From: Phascolarctobacterium sp.
GTDB lineage: Bacteria > Bacillota > Negativicutes > Acidaminococcales > Acidaminococcaceae
NCBI GenBank assembly: GCA_030523325.1
Contig: JAUNIS010000002.1
Span: 1-64,000, forward strand
Length of the DNA: 64,000 nucleotides
Reading direction: 5' to 3'
Every line of letters begins with the position of its first letter. Position 1 is the stretch's first letter. Both the position numbers and the translations under genes were made by a program. Below the pieces are notes generated by a model. The model did no database searches, was not told the origin of the DNA, and saw only the letters and a list, made by a program, of their open reading frames with translations. Positions 43,412 through 53,642 of this stretch are shown here, piece by piece.

Positions 43412-43915
43412 TTGGAATACATTTTACAAAAAATTTTTGCACTTTTTGTTATTGTTTTGGGACCATTCCTAGCTCTTTTTGATTTGCCTGGTAATACTAT
43501 TGTTTTACTAACGGCAATTGGGCTAGGCATTTATTACGATCCGTTCTGGCAGCCGGAGTTATTCTGCTTGATGCTGATTATTTACGCATTGGGAGAGATG
43601 TGGGAGTTTATCATTAGCCTCTTTGGTATTCGCAAGGAAAAAGCATCTTGGTTTGCATGCTTCGTGATTGGTATTGGTGGTTTTTGTGGTGCAGTCTGTG
43701 GCACTATGGTTTTACCCGTGCTTGGTTCGTTCATCGGTGGTGTAATTGGTGCTTTTATAACTGCTTTTTGCTATGAATATATTAATGGCAAAAGTAATGA
43801 TGATGCGCTTCATCTTGCTTGGGCAAGTGCTAAGATGCGTTTCCTCGCTATACTCGGCAAATTCTGCGCAGGCATCGCCTTAGGGTGCTGCTTGTTTAAA
43901 CTAGTTTTTTTATAA
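43412..43915 (+). CDS. DUF456 membrane protein
   Basis: A 167-residue integral membrane protein with about five helices: LFVIVLGPFLALFDLPGNTIVLLTAIGLGIYYD at the N-terminus, a short polar loop, GIGGFCGAVCGTMVLPVLGSFIGGVIGAFITAF with glycine-zipper character, and a closing helix. This layout fits DUF456; function unknown. AGGAGGA (43400-43406) lies before TTG 43412, which I take as the start; the open frame extends upstream but without a ribosome site. The 160 bases before it are AT-rich and hold no other gene. Confidence 0.7.
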   Translation: MEYILQKIFALFVIVLGPFLALFDLPGNTIVLLTAIGLGIYYDPFWQPELFCLMLIIYALGEMWEFIISLFGIRKEKASWFACFVIGIGGFCGAVCGTMVLPVLGSFIGGVIGAFITAFCYEYINGKSNDDALHLAWASAKMRFLAILGKFCAGIALGCCLFKLVFL

Positions 43916-43998
43916 TTGTGTTACAGCAATAAGCTTGCATAGGACGTTCATATTTAACCCGTGCTAAAATTTTTCACGTTTTTGGAGGTGGTTTAAAA

Positions 43999-44370
43999 AT
44001 GGAGTTTCGTTTTGCTCACAACAATTTTAATGTGCTTGATTTAGAAAAAAGCATTAAGTTTTATGAAGAGGCTTTAGGACTCAAAGAGGTTCGGCGTAAA
44101 GAAGCAGCGGATGGCAGCTTCATTCTTGTTTATATGAGCGACGGCAAGACGACCCATACCTTGGAACTGACCTGGCTCAGAGATCGCAAGTAGCCATACA
44201 ATCTTGGTGAAAACGAATTTCATCTTGCCTTCGTTGTTGACGATTACGCAGCAGCTCATGCTAAACACAAAGAGATGGGTTGCATTTGCTACGAAAATGA
44301 AGCCATGGGAATTTATTTTATCATTGACCCAGATAATTATTGGTTGGAAATTATTCCGAATCGAGGCTGA
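43999..44370 (+). pseudogene. gloA: Glyoxalase I-type (VOC) gene interrupted by an in-frame TAG
   Basis: Lactoylglutathione-lyase-like protein whose frame is broken by one TAG at 44191-44193 (codon 65). The frame continues without further defects to TGA 44368-44370, and both halves are recognisable: FAHNNFNVLDLEKSIKFYEEALGL, LELTWLRDRK, [stop] PYNLGENEFHLAFVVDDY and WLEII. All four metal ligands expected in the family are present (His7, Glu56 before the stop; His75, Glu117 after). A single base change from CAG, AAG or GAG would explain it. TAG ends other genes here (mazG, exoA), so it is a normal stop. A good ribosome site (GGAGGTGG) is kept. Confidence 0.75.
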
Positions 44371-44372
44371 TT

Positions 44373-45344
44373 ATGGATTTAAAAAATTTTAAGGTTGTCG
44401 CAAATCAAAAAATTCGTGACTGTGCTTTTGCCAAATTAAATGCTGAGGTTAATTTCGTTAATTGGCAGGATAAGAAAGGTCGTATGCCCAAGGAACAGCT
44501 TTACGCGGAGCTTGAAACGGCCGATGCATTCTTTTCTTCCGGCAATGTTAAGATTGACGAAGAATTACTTTCTCATTGTCCCCGTGTTAAGGTTATTGCT
44601 CAAGCAAGTGTTGGCTATGATAACATCGACCTTGCAGCTTGCTCCTCTCATAATATTCCTGTAACAAATACTCCTGGAGTTTTAGTTGATGCAGTTGCGG
44701 ACCACACCATGGCTTTAATTTTAGAATGTGCACGCAACATTGCTGGCGCAGACCTGCATGTTAAATCAGGCACCTGGGGTCAAAGAAAACCCTTCCGTAT
44801 GGGTGTGGACCTGGCTGGTAAAACCTTGGGTATTGTTGGATTTGGCGATATCGGTAGCGAGGTTGCGCTGCGTGCACAAGCTAGCAAGATGAACGTCATT
44901 TACCATAATCGTCATCAAAGAAGTGACGACGCTGAGCGCAAGGTTCGTTACGTAAGCTTTGATGAGCTGCTTAAGGAAAGTGATTTTATTGCCATCTGCG
45001 TAACACTTAATCCTTCTACAAGAGGCTTGTTTAACCAAGAAGCCTTTGCGAAGATGAAGCAAGGCGCAAGACTTGTGAATATCAGCCGTGGTCCTGTTAT
45101 CGACAGCGAGGCTTTGTACGATGCTTTAGCAAGCGGTAAGCTTGCCTGGGCGGCAGCAGATGTTTTTGACCCGGAACCAATTCCCGGAGATCACAAAATT
45201 TTAACTTTGCCAAATATTACTCTTACTCCCCATATGGCAAGTTCCACCAAGGAAACACGTGATGCCATGGCCATGTTAACAGTTGATAATATTTTGGCAG
45301 CACTCAAAGGAGAAAACCTTTTAACCGAGGTTAAGACTAGATAA
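44373..45344 (+). CDS. D-2-hydroxyacid dehydrogenase
   Basis: NAD(P)-dependent reductase of 2-keto acids, 323 residues, probably glyoxylate/hydroxypyruvate or D-lactate type. Nucleotide site GFGDIGSEVALRAQA near 152-166; substrate and catalytic elements ASVGYDNIDLAACSSHNIPVTNTPGVLVDAVADHTMALIL, NISRGPVID (Arg), DVFDPEPIPGDHKI (Glu) and LTPHMAS (His). ATG 44373 follows GAGG two bases after the glyoxalase stop, so the two genes were one operon. Glyoxalase I and D-hydroxyacid enzymes both touch the methylglyoxal/D-lactate route, but that link is inference. Confidence 0.88.
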   Translation: MDLKNFKVVANQKIRDCAFAKLNAEVNFVNWQDKKGRMPKEQLYAELETADAFFSSGNVKIDEELLSHCPRVKVIAQASVGYDNIDLAACSSHNIPVTNTPGVLVDAVADHTMALILECARNIAGADLHVKSGTWGQRKPFRMGVDLAGKTLGIVGFGDIGSEVALRAQASKMNVIYHNRHQRSDDAERKVRYVSFDELLKESDFIAICVTLNPSTRGLFNQEAFAKMKQGARLVNISRGPVIDSEALYDALASGKLAWAAADVFDPEPIPGDHKILTLPNITLTPHMASSTKETRDAMAMLTVDNILAALKGENLLTEVKTR

Positions 45345-45346
45345 GG

Positions 45347-46630
45347 ATGAAAAGAAAAATTTGCTTGCATGCTCTTAGTGTGAAGCATCAAAATCTTCTT
45401 TTAGGTTTGGTAAGAAGACTTTTGCCCGCATGCTTAAGTAAATATAAGGTTAAAGATAAATATTTAGAGAGTGGCGATTTTTATAAGTATCGCGAGGCTC
45501 GCTTTAAACCGAAATTTGTTCCCGGTGTTGTAATTAGCTGCACTTATGGTTCTATGTCTGTGAATGACAGAATTTTTCCTGTTGCAGATGTTGTAGTAGA
45601 TTTCGAAAACAGTATGGACGGGGCTAAAGCATTTGCCAAAGAATTTATCGCTAAGCTTTTGTCTGGAAAAAATCAGTTTGTAGCAGTCGAGCCTAGCCTT
45701 AAGAATCGAGCTGCTATGCTCCGAGGTTCTTTAAATGTAGAACAGCTCGACTATTATGACGCAAATCGTGCGGCTTCTTTAATTTACACTCACGTGCCTT
45801 GGCAAATTTACGAAATCAATCGCCTTTGGCAAGATGTGTTGACTAACGAAGAAGACAAGCCTGTCATTCGTCAGCTGCGGGTAAAGATTCGTCGTTTGCG
45901 TTCCTTGCTAGCACTTTTGACTCCTTTGTTTAAGGAGGAGGAAATAAATGCTTGGCTCAAAGTTTGGAAGGCAGCCTTCGACAGCTTAGCCATCGTACGC
46001 GAGCTTGATGTTGCCCTGCTTAATTGTGAGCGCATTGCTAGAAGACATGAGGAAAACAGGGGCGTACCAATTTTAGAAAAAATTTTAACAGCAAAAAGAC
46101 AAGCAGCAGTACAAGTTTATTTAAATAATGTGCAGCTTAATGTTATTACGCATAAAAATGTGGATTTTCTTTTTTGGCTTTATAGTACAGAGCTGACTGA
46201 ACTTGGAACAGCATCTAGCCTACAAGATTTTCTCAACCTACGCTTTACGAAATGGACCGGCAAGCTGCTTGTGCTGCGAGAAAAATATCCTGATGCTACG
46301 GATATGACGAGCCTTCATAAGATTCGCATTAAAATTAAACGCTTCCGTTATGCATTGCTTTCTATTCCCGAACTAAAAAAATCTTTAGAGCTTTTGCGAG
46401 CCTTGAAAAATTTGCAAGACTCATTGGGTTTCTTGCATGACGATTTTGTTGGCGAGGCTTTGCTTGATAATTTGCTGGAAGAATTCCCGGGAAATAAAGA
46501 ATTGCATCTCGAGGTTGCTCTCTTTAAAGGCTGGGACAAAGGGAAGGCTGAGTCTACTCTAGAAAATTTTCCCATTCTCTGGGATAATTTTTGCAGCCTT
46601 TTACGTGTATGGCAAAAAGAAAATTTGTAA
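45347..46630 (+). CDS. CHAD-domain protein
   Basis: A 427-residue protein. Residues about 1-150 have no recognised domain. The rest is a CHAD domain, an all-helical fold with conserved basic patches: VIRQLRVKIRRLRSLLALL near 185, LAIVRELDVALLNCERI, and LHKIRIKIKRFRYALLSIPELKKSLELLRALKNLQDSLGFLHD at the C-terminal half. CHAD domains bind polyphosphate and often localise to polyphosphate granules. It starts two bases after the hydroxyacid dehydrogenase stop, so it is on the same message. Confidence 0.78.
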   Translation: MKRKICLHALSVKHQNLLLGLVRRLLPACLSKYKVKDKYLESGDFYKYREARFKPKFVPGVVISCTYGSMSVNDRIFPVADVVVDFENSMDGAKAFAKEFIAKLLSGKNQFVAVEPSLKNRAAMLRGSLNVEQLDYYDANRAASLIYTHVPWQIYEINRLWQDVLTNEEDKPVIRQLRVKIRRLRSLLALLTPLFKEEEINAWLKVWKAAFDSLAIVRELDVALLNCERIARRHEENRGVPILEKILTAKRQAAVQVYLNNVQLNVITHKNVDFLFWLYSTELTELGTASSLQDFLNLRFTKWTGKLLVLREKYPDATDMTSLHKIRIKIKRFRYALLSIPELKKSLELLRALKNLQDSLGFLHDDFVGEALLDNLLEEFPGNKELHLEVALFKGWDKGKAESTLENFPILWDNFCSLLRVWQKENL

Positions 46631-46647
46631 TTAATAGGTGATTGCTA

Positions 46648-47769
46648 ATGGTTAATAAAGAAAGAATGGTGCAAGAATTCATTGAGCTTGTGAGCATTCC
46701 TTGTCCTAGTAAGGATGAGAAGGCTGAGGCTGAGCTCATCATGAAAAAAATGCGTGAGCTTGGTCTTGAACCCGAGCTAGATAATGCTAATGCAAAAACT
46801 GGGGGAACCTGTGGTAACGTTTGGGCAATGCTTAAGGGTAACAAGGCGAATGCTCCGAAAATTTTCTTTGAGGCACATATGGATCAAGTAGCTCCCGCAA
46901 CTGGTACAAAGGTTGTGCGCAAGGACGGGGTTTTATATAGTGACGGCACTACGACTTTAGGTGGTGACGACAAGGTCGGTATCGAGACGATGTTAGAACT
47001 CGTGCGCGTACTTAAGGAAGAAAATATTCCTCATGGGGACGTGCAACTATGCTGCACCATTAGTGAAGAAATAGGTTGCCTGGGTGCAGTTAATATGGAC
47101 AAAGGTAAAATTGTTGCCGATTTCGGTTATTCTCTCGATATGGGCGGTAAAACTGGAGCCATTGTTTATGGGGCACCTATGCTTTTAGATATTTATGTAA
47201 CCGTCAAGGGTAAAGCGGCTCACGCAGGTCTTTGTCCGGAACAAGGCATTAATGCTATTAATTTAGCGGCTCAAGCGATTGCTAGCTTGCCTGCTTATGG
47301 TCGTCTTGATGATGAAACAACTTTGAATATTGGCATGTTTAATGGTGGTGAAGGACTCAACATCGTATGTCCCGAGGTAAAATTTACCATTGACATGCGT
47401 TCATTGAACGTTCCTAAATTAGAAAAGCTGCGTGACGACACGCTCGCTCACATTAAAAATGTTTGTGAAGCAGGTGGTGCATCCGTAGAATTTGTGGTAG
47501 AAGTCGGCTGCCCGGCTGTCTCACTTACTGCGGATCATCCTTGTTGCCAACTAGCAGCAAGAGCCGCAGCCGATTTAGGATTCACGCCCAGTCTTGAAAC
47601 TGCAGGTGGTTGTTCCGATGCGAATTTCATTTGCGGTTATGGACTCCCAACAGTCGTTTTAGCTACTGGTATGTCCAACATTCACACCTGTGAAGAATAT
47701 TTAGCTGAAGAAGATTTATATAATACTGCTCGCTGGGCGGTAGAAATTGTGCGTTTAGCTGCAGAATGA
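46648..47769 (+). CDS. M20 family peptidase, PepT-like
   Basis: A 373-residue di-zinc aminopeptidase related to tripeptidase PepT. Metal and catalytic motifs are FEAHMDQVAPATG (about 73-85), LGGDDKVGIETML near 112, the general base in CTISEEIGCLG near 138, the dimerisation lid with HAGLCPEQGINAI, and a final AGGCSDANFICGYGLP. AGGTG lies seven bases ahead of ATG 46648; TTG 46642 upstream is a weaker choice. It starts 17 bases after the CHAD gene and is followed closely by exoA. Confidence 0.88.
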   Translation: MVNKERMVQEFIELVSIPCPSKDEKAEAELIMKKMRELGLEPELDNANAKTGGTCGNVWAMLKGNKANAPKIFFEAHMDQVAPATGTKVVRKDGVLYSDGTTTLGGDDKVGIETMLELVRVLKEENIPHGDVQLCCTISEEIGCLGAVNMDKGKIVADFGYSLDMGGKTGAIVYGAPMLLDIYVTVKGKAAHAGLCPEQGINAINLAAQAIASLPAYGRLDDETTLNIGMFNGGEGLNIVCPEVKFTIDMRSLNVPKLEKLRDDTLAHIKNVCEAGGASVEFVVEVGCPAVSLTADHPCCQLAARAAADLGFTPSLETAGGCSDANFICGYGLPTVVLATGMSNIHTCEEYLAEEDLYNTARWAVEIVRLAAE

Positions 47770-47776
47770 GGATAAG

Positions 47777-48529
47777 ATGAAATTAATTTCTTGGAATGTT
47801 AATGGTCTTAGGGCTTGTATGAATAAGGGCTTTGAAGATTTTTTACGTGTAAGCAATGCAGATATTTTCTGTGTGCAGGAAACAAAAATGCAAAGAGAAC
47901 AAGCTACCTTTGATTTTCCTGGCTATGAAGAATATTGGTGCAGTGCAGAAAAGAAAGGTTATTCAGGCACGGCACTCTTTAGCAAAAAGAAGCCGCTGAA
48001 CGTAACCTATGGTCTAGGTATTGAAGAACACGATCACGAAGGTCGCGTTATCTGTGCGGAATTTGAAAATTATTTTATTGTAACATGTTACACTCCCAAC
48101 TCCCAAAGAGAATTGGCTCGTCTTGATTATCGCATGACCTGGGAGGATGCTTTCTTAAATTATTTAAAGGAATTGGATGCGAAAAAGCCCGTGCTTATTT
48201 GCGGCGACTTAAATGTTGCGGCTGAAGAAATTGATTTGAAAAATCCTAAGACGAATCATTTTAACGCAGGCTTTTCTGACGAAGAGCGCGCCAAGTTTCG
48301 CACTTTAAAGGCTGCAGGCTTTACGGATACCTTCCGCTTTCTGCATCCTGAAGAAGTAAAATATTCTTGGTGGAGCTACATGTTTAAGGCTAGAGAAAAG
48401 AACGTAGGATGGAGAATTGACTATTGGCTAGTCTCCGACCGTCTTGTTGATAAAATTCAAGCTGCAGAAATTCATAACGAAATTTTTGGCAGCGACCACT
48501 GCCCGGTGAGTTTGGAAATTAATCTGTAG
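47777..48529 (+). CDS. exoA: Exodeoxyribonuclease III / AP endonuclease
   Basis: Base-excision repair nuclease of the EEP fold, 250 residues, acting at abasic sites. Motifs: SWNVNGLRAC (Asn), CVQETKMQ (catalytic Glu), CYTPNSQRELARLDYRMTWE, ICGDLNVAAEEIDLKNP (Asp-Asn), RIDYWLVS and GSDHCPVSLEI (final Asp-His). It is encoded seven bases after the peptidase gene, and precedes uvrB by a 147-base gap that is filled by an intergenic repeat. The stop codon is TAG. Confidence 0.95.
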   Translation: MKLISWNVNGLRACMNKGFEDFLRVSNADIFCVQETKMQREQATFDFPGYEEYWCSAEKKGYSGTALFSKKKPLNVTYGLGIEEHDHEGRVICAEFENYFIVTCYTPNSQRELARLDYRMTWEDAFLNYLKELDAKKPVLICGDLNVAAEEIDLKNPKTNHFNAGFSDEERAKFRTLKAAGFTDTFRFLHPEEVKYSWWSYMFKAREKNVGWRIDYWLVSDRLVDKIQAAEIHNEIFGSDHCPVSLEINL

Positions 48530-48560
48530 TTGAAAGATAAATCGAAGTATTGTCGTAATC

Positions 48561-48660
48561 AAATGCGGAATTCGGAATGCGTAATGCGGAATTGAGCCTG
48601 CGGCTCGATAGATTAAGGATTTGCGAAGCGAATCCAACCACAATTCCGAATTCCGAATTA
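48561..48660. repeat. Intergenic palindromic repeat element (copy B)
   Basis: Outer arms AATGCGGAATTCGGAATGCG and CAATTCCGAATTCCGAATT are inverted copies; the centre holds two hairpins, GAGCC-TGC-GGCTC (48594-48606) and GGATTTGC-GAA-GCGAATCC (48617-48635). The GGAATTGAG head is shared with the copy at 3011-3018. It lies between exoA and uvrB. Confidence 0.65.
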
Positions 48661-48676
48661 AAATTTTGGAGTCACA

Positions 48677-50680
48677 ATGGAATTTAAAGTATCTGCACCC
48701 TTTGAGCCTGCTGGGGACCAGCCACAAGCTATTGAAAAGCTAGCGGCGGGAATCGAGGCAGGGCTTAGAACACAAGTGCTCCTTGGCGCAACTGGTACGG
48801 GTAAAACCTACACCATTGCTCAAGTAATTCAAAAAGTAAAAAAACCGACCCTCGTCATTGCTCACAATAAAACCTTGGCGGCTCAGCTTGCTAGTGAGCT
48901 CAAGGCTTTCTTCCCTGAGAATGCTGTAGAATATTTTGTATCCTATTACGATTATTATCAACCTGAGGCCTATATTCCCCAATCCGATACATATATCGAA
49001 AAGGACGCGTCCATCAACGATGAGATTGATAAATTGCGCCACTCGGCAACATCTGCCCTTTTTGAACGCAAGGACGTCATTATTGTCGCGTCCGTATCCT
49101 GCATTTATGGTTTAGGTGCACCGCAGGATTACTACGATATGGTGCTAAGCTTACGTTTAGGACAAATCGTGGACCGTCAAAAAATTTTGCACAAATTAGT
49201 GGAGATTCAGTACGACCGTAACGATATTGATTTTAAACGTGGTACATTCCGTGTGCGTGGCGATGTTATTGAAGTTATTCCAGCTGGCTATGGAGAGAAG
49301 GCTGTGCGCATTGAACTTTTTGATGATGAGGTAGATAGGATTTGCGAGGTTGATATTCTTACAGGCGAGATTCTGGCTCAAAGGAATCACGTAGCAATTT
49401 TTCCTGCGTCTCACTATGTCACGAGCCGAGAAAATCTTGAGCGTGCTATGGGTGATATCAAAATCGAATTGGCTGAGCGTCTTGAATTTTTAAAGAAAAA
49501 CTATAAGCTGTTAGAAGCAGAACGTTTAGAGCAAAGAACGAATTACGATTTGGAAATGATGAACGAGATGGGTTATTGCTCCGGCATTGAAAATTATTCT
49601 CGTCATTTAGCTGGTCGTAAGCCCGGGGAGCCTCCTTTTACACTGGTTAACTATTTTCCGAAAGATTTTCTTTTAGTTATAGACGAGTCCCACGTAACCT
49701 TGCCTCAAATAAGAGCAATGTATGCAGGGGACCGTTCTCGAAAGGAAATGCTTGTTGAATATGGTTTTCGTCTGCCTTCTGCCTTTGATAATCGTCCTTT
49801 GACCTTTGACGAATTCCAAGAGCAGGTGAACCAAGTCATTTATGTTTCCGCGACTCCTGCGAAATACGAGATGGAGCAGACGCAAAACACAGTCGAACAA
49901 ATTATTCGCCCTACGGGCCTTTTAGATCCTGGGGTTGAGATTCGTCCTATCAAGGGACAAATTGATGATTTACTTGGTGAGATAAATAAAACTGCTGCGA
50001 AAAACGAAAGAGTTCTTGTGACAACGCTTACGAAACGCATGGCTGAAGATTTAACGGAATACTTAAAGCAAGCAGGTGTGCGTGTACGTTACTTGCACAG
50101 CGAAATTGTTACCATCGAGCGTGCGCAAATTATCGATGAGCTGCGCTCGGGAAAATTCGATGTGCTCGTGGGTATTAACCTTTTGCGAGAGGGCCTTGAT
50201 TTACCCGAGGTTTCTTTGATTGCGATCTTAGACGCGGATAAGGAAGGTTTCCTGCGCAGCGATACGGCTATGATTCAAACCATTGGTCGCGCGGCTCGCA
50301 ACGCCAACGGACATGTTATTATGTACGCAGACCGTATTACCGATTCTATGCAACGAGCAATCGACGAAACGAACAGACGTCGCGAGAAGCAAGCAGCTTA
50401 TAATAAAGAACACAATATTATTCCGAAAACAATTTACAAGGAACAACGTCAACTTATTAAACTGACTAAGGTTGATGGAGAGACATCTACATCTACAAAG
50501 GATTTGAAAAAGAAATCTACGAAAGAACTCAACGCTATCGCACGTGAGCTTGAAAAACGCATGCACGAAGCAGCTAAGGCTCTCGACTTCGAGGCTGCCG
50601 CCGAGCTTCGCGACCAGCTCATACTGGTCAAGGGGTCGCTGGGGCAGACGTTGAAACCGAAAGGGAAGAAGCAAAACTAA
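48677..50680 (+). CDS. uvrB: UvrABC system protein B
   Basis: Damage-verifying helicase-like subunit of nucleotide excision repair, 667 residues. Walker [13 protein letters not shown] near 36-47, the beta-hairpin [23 protein letters not shown] near 92, helicase motifs including [49 protein letters not shown] and QTIGRAARN, and the C-terminal UVR motif [23 protein letters not shown] that contacts UvrC. It precedes uvrA. No LexA-type operator is obvious in the upstream gap. Confidence 0.97.
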   Translation: MEFKVSAPFEPAGDQPQAIEKLAAGIEAGLRTQVLLGATGTGKTYTIAQVIQKVKKPTLVIAHNKTLAAQLASELKAFFPENAVEYFVSYYDYYQPEAYIPQSDTYIEKDASINDEIDKLRHSATSALFERKDVIIVASVSCIYGLGAPQDYYDMVLSLRLGQIVDRQKILHKLVEIQYDRNDIDFKRGTFRVRGDVIEVIPAGYGEKAVRIELFDDEVDRICEVDILTGEILAQRNHVAIFPASHYVTSRENLERAMGDIKIELAERLEFLKKNYKLLEAERLEQRTNYDLEMMNEMGYCSGIENYSRHLAGRKPGEPPFTLVNYFPKDFLLVIDESHVTLPQIRAMYAGDRSRKEMLVEYGFRLPSAFDNRPLTFDEFQEQVNQVIYVSATPAKYEMEQTQNTVEQIIRPTGLLDPGVEIRPIKGQIDDLLGEINKTAAKNERVLVTTLTKRMAEDLTEYLKQAGVRVRYLHSEIVTIERAQIIDELRSGKFDVLVGINLLREGLDLPEVSLIAILDADKEGFLRSDTAMIQTIGRAARNANGHVIMYADRITDSMQRAIDETNRRREKQAAYNKEHNIIPKTIYKEQRQLIKLTKVDGETSTSTKDLKKKSTKELNAIARELEKRMHEAAKALDFEAAAELRDQLILVKGSLGQTLKPKGKKQN

Positions 50681-50750
50681 TTAGCAAAGAGCAATTGAGG
50701 AAAAATTTGCTTCGCAAATTCTATTGATTTAATTATTAATTGAGCTAATC
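50678..50750. repeat. Intergenic palindromic repeat element (copy C)
   Basis: Begins at the uvrB stop with AATTAGCAAAGAGCAATTGAGG, followed by the palindrome AATTTGC-TTC-GCAAATT (50703-50719) and TTAATTATTAATTGAG. It matches the head and hairpin of the copies at 3.0 and 59.0 kb with an inverted central loop. Confidence 0.6.
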
Positions 50751-50792
50751 TTCCTTGCTACAATTATATCTACATTCAAAAAGAGGGCGTCT

Positions 50793-53642
50793 ATGAAAGA
50801 CAAACTTATCATCAAGGGTGCGCGTCAGCACAATTTAAAAAATATTACAGTTGAAATACCGAGAAATCAATTGGTAGTTATTACTGGTTTATCAGGTAGT
50901 GGTAAATCGTCCTTGGCCTTCGATACAATTTATGCAGAAGGTCAAAGACGTTACGTAGAATCCTTGTCCGCCTATGCTCGTCAATTTTTAGGGCAAATGG
51001 ACAAACCTGATGTGGATTACATCGAGGGCTTGAGTCCGGCAATTTCCATCGACCAGAAGACTACTAGTCGTAATCCTCGCTCTACAGTGGGCACCGTTAC
51101 CGAGGTCTACGACTATTTGCGTTTACTTTTCGCCCGGGCAGGTGAGCCTCATTGTCCTAGATGTGGCAAGCTCATCGAACAACAGGACGTGCAGCAAATC
51201 GTCGATAAGGTGCTCGCCCTACCCGAGGGCACTCGTTTTATGGTTATGGCTCCGCTTATTCGTGGGCGCAAGGGCGAGCACTTGAAGGTTCTTGACGGGG
51301 CTCGCAGAGGTGGCTACGTGCGTGTGCGTGTGGACGGAGAGATTCATACGCTCGACGAAGATATTCGTCTCGAGAAAAATAAAAAGCACAGCATTTCCAT
51401 TGTCATCGACCGACTAGCCATTCGCGATGGTATTCGCCAACGCTTGGCTGATTCTGTTGAGACTGCTTTAAAATTAGCCGATGGTTTCGTAGAAGTCCTG
51501 ACTATGGGAGATAAGGAAGAGATTTCATTATTTAGCGAGCACTTCGCTTGTAAGGATTGTGGCATTAGCTTGCCTGCCATCGAACCAAGATTATTTTCTT
51601 TTAACAATCCTTATGGTGCTTGCCCTACCTGTATGGGTCTTGGCATGTATCAAGAATTTGATAAGGAGCTCATCGTTCCCGACGTAGAAAAAACTTTTGC
51701 CGAGAGGGCAATTGCTTCCTTTAGCAGTAATCAAAGCTCCTACTTTATGTGTCAGCTTTCATCCGTCCTCAATACTTTTGGTTACAATTTAAATAATAAA
51801 TGGCAGGATATTGATGCTGTTACCGAAGATATTCTTTGGAATGGTGGCGGCGAAAGAAAGTTTCAGTTCTATTACGAGAATCTTCAAGGGGAAACGCGCG
51901 TGCATGAAACTTATTTCGATGGCATCATGAATGTTTTGAAGCGTCGCTACAAGGAAAGCTTTAGCGATGCTATGCGTCAGGACCTGGAAGAATTTATGAC
52001 TTCTCATCCTTGCCCGGACTGCCTAGGTCGCCGCTTAAAAGTAGAAGCACTTGCCATTCATATTGGTGGGAAAAATATTAATCAAGTAGCGAGCATGACC
52101 GTGCGTGACTGCATGGAATTTTTCAAACAGCTCAAGCTTGCTCCTAAGCAAGCAATTATCGCACGGCAGGTTTTAAAAGAAATTTTAGCTCGCTTACAAT
52201 TTTTAAATGACGTTGGTCTTGAATATTTGACTCTTGATCGTAGTGCGGGTACCTTGTCAGGAGGCGAAGCTCAACGCATTCGTCTTGCTACTCAAATCGG
52301 CAGTGGTTTAACAGGCGTGTTGTATATTCTTGACGAGCCCTCCATTGGTCTTCATCAACGCGACAATGCTAAGCTTTTAGAAACATTGAAGCATTTGCGT
52401 GACCTAGGTAATACCTTGCTAGTTGTTGAACATGACGAAGACACTATGTACGCAGCGGATCAAATTATCGATATCGGTCCGGGAGCAGGTGAACACGGTG
52501 GCGAGATTGTAGCTCAAGGCGACGTGGAAGAGATTAAGCTTGTAGAGAATTCTGCGACAGGCAATTATCTTTCGGGCAGAAAATTTGTGCCAGTGCCCAA
52601 GAAACGTCGCGAGAAGGACGGACGCTATCTTACTATTCGCGGGGCACGTGCTAATAATTTAAAAAATATAGATGTGCAAATTCCCTTAGGAGTTTTTACA
52701 GTTATTACCGGTGTTAGTGGCAGCGGCAAGTCCACGCTTATTAACGATATTTTATATAATTCCTTAGCTGTAAAATTGTACGGCTCAAGATTAAAGCCAG
52801 GTGCTCACGATAAAATCGAAGGTTTAGAAGAAATTGACAAGGTCATCGACATTGATCAAAGTCCTATTGGTCGAACTCCTCGCTCTAACCCGGCAACTTA
52901 CACAGGACTTTTCGATTTCATCCGCGAGCTTTTCGCAAGTACTAACGAAGCAAAGCTGCGGGGCTACAAAACTGGTCGCTTTAGCTTTAACGTCAAGGGT
53001 GGTCGCTGCGAAGCTTGTAAGGGTGACGGGATGAATAAGATTGAAATGAATTTCTTGCCCGATGTTTACGTGCCCTGTGACGTATGTCATGGAGCTCGTT
53101 ACAATCGTGATACGCTAGAGGTTCATTACAAGGGCAAATCCATCGCTGATGTGCTGGATATGACTGTCAGTGAAGCCTGTGAGTTTTTCAAAAATTTGCC
53201 GAAGATTTATCGCAAGTTAGAAGTTTTGCAAGACGTAGGACTTGGTTACATTCATCTAGGGCAAGCAGCAACGACATTGTCAGGTGGCGAGGCTCAAAGG
53301 GTGAAGCTTGCTACTGAGCTTTCTCGTCGCAGTACGGGTCGCACAGTTTATATTTTGGACGAGCCCACGACTGGTCTACATATTGCGGACGTGCATAAAT
53401 TGCTTGACGTTTTGCAAAGATTAGTCGAAGCAGGGGATAGTGTCATTGTCATTGAACATAATCTTGATGTCATCAAGGTTGCAGACCATATCATCGATCT
53501 TGGACCCGAGGGCGGTGATATGGGAGGCACTGTTGTGGCTGCTGGCACACCGGAAGAGGTTGCCAAGGTCAAGGAATCTTACACAGGCCAATATATTAAA
53601 CATATCTTGGCTAATGCGAAAAAGAACGGATGGTACAAATGA
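50793..53642 (+). CDS. uvrA: UvrABC system protein A
   Basis: Damage-sensing ATPase of excision repair, 949 residues, dimeric ABC protein. Two ABC modules: Walker [29 protein letters not shown] near 31, signature [36 protein letters not shown], second Walker [14 protein letters not shown], second signature [17 protein letters not shown]. Zinc-binding CxxC pairs are present, among them [24 protein letters not shown] and CDVCHG. A purine-rich AAAAGAGGG precedes ATG 50793. uvrC overlaps its stop, so uvrA-uvrC is an operon. Confidence 0.97.
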   Translation: MKDKLIIKGARQHNLKNITVEIPRNQLVVITGLSGSGKSSLAFDTIYAEGQRRYVESLSAYARQFLGQMDKPDVDYIEGLSPAISIDQKTTSRNPRSTVGTVTEVYDYLRLLFARAGEPHCPRCGKLIEQQDVQQIVDKVLALPEGTRFMVMAPLIRGRKGEHLKVLDGARRGGYVRVRVDGEIHTLDEDIRLEKNKKHSISIVIDRLAIRDGIRQRLADSVETALKLADGFVEVLTMGDKEEISLFSEHFACKDCGISLPAIEPRLFSFNNPYGACPTCMGLGMYQEFDKELIVPDVEKTFAERAIASFSSNQSSYFMCQLSSVLNTFGYNLNNKWQDIDAVTEDILWNGGGERKFQFYYENLQGETRVHETYFDGIMNVLKRRYKESFSDAMRQDLEEFMTSHPCPDCLGRRLKVEALAIHIGGKNINQVASMTVRDCMEFFKQLKLAPKQAIIARQVLKEILARLQFLNDVGLEYLTLDRSAGTLSGGEAQRIRLATQIGSGLTGVLYILDEPSIGLHQRDNAKLLETLKHLRDLGNTLLVVEHDEDTMYAADQIIDIGPGAGEHGGEIVAQGDVEEIKLVENSATGNYLSGRKFVPVPKKRREKDGRYLTIRGARANNLKNIDVQIPLGVFTVITGVSGSGKSTLINDILYNSLAVKLYGSRLKPGAHDKIEGLEEIDKVIDIDQSPIGRTPRSNPATYTGLFDFIRELFASTNEAKLRGYKTGRFSFNVKGGRCEACKGDGMNKIEMNFLPDVYVPCDVCHGARYNRDTLEVHYKGKSIADVLDMTVSEACEFFKNLPKIYRKLEVLQDVGLGYIHLGQAATTLSGGEAQRVKLATELSRRSTGRTVYILDEPTTGLHIADVHKLLDVLQRLVEAGDSVIVIEHNLDVIKVADHIIDLGPEGGDMGGTVVAAGTPEEVAKVKESYTGQYIKHILANAKKNGWYK

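Noticed and set aside
44191-44193. Recoding of TAG (pyrrolysine or suppressor read-through)
   Set aside because: No supporting element follows the codon and TAG ends mazG and exoA normally; mutation or sequence error is simpler, though not excluded.
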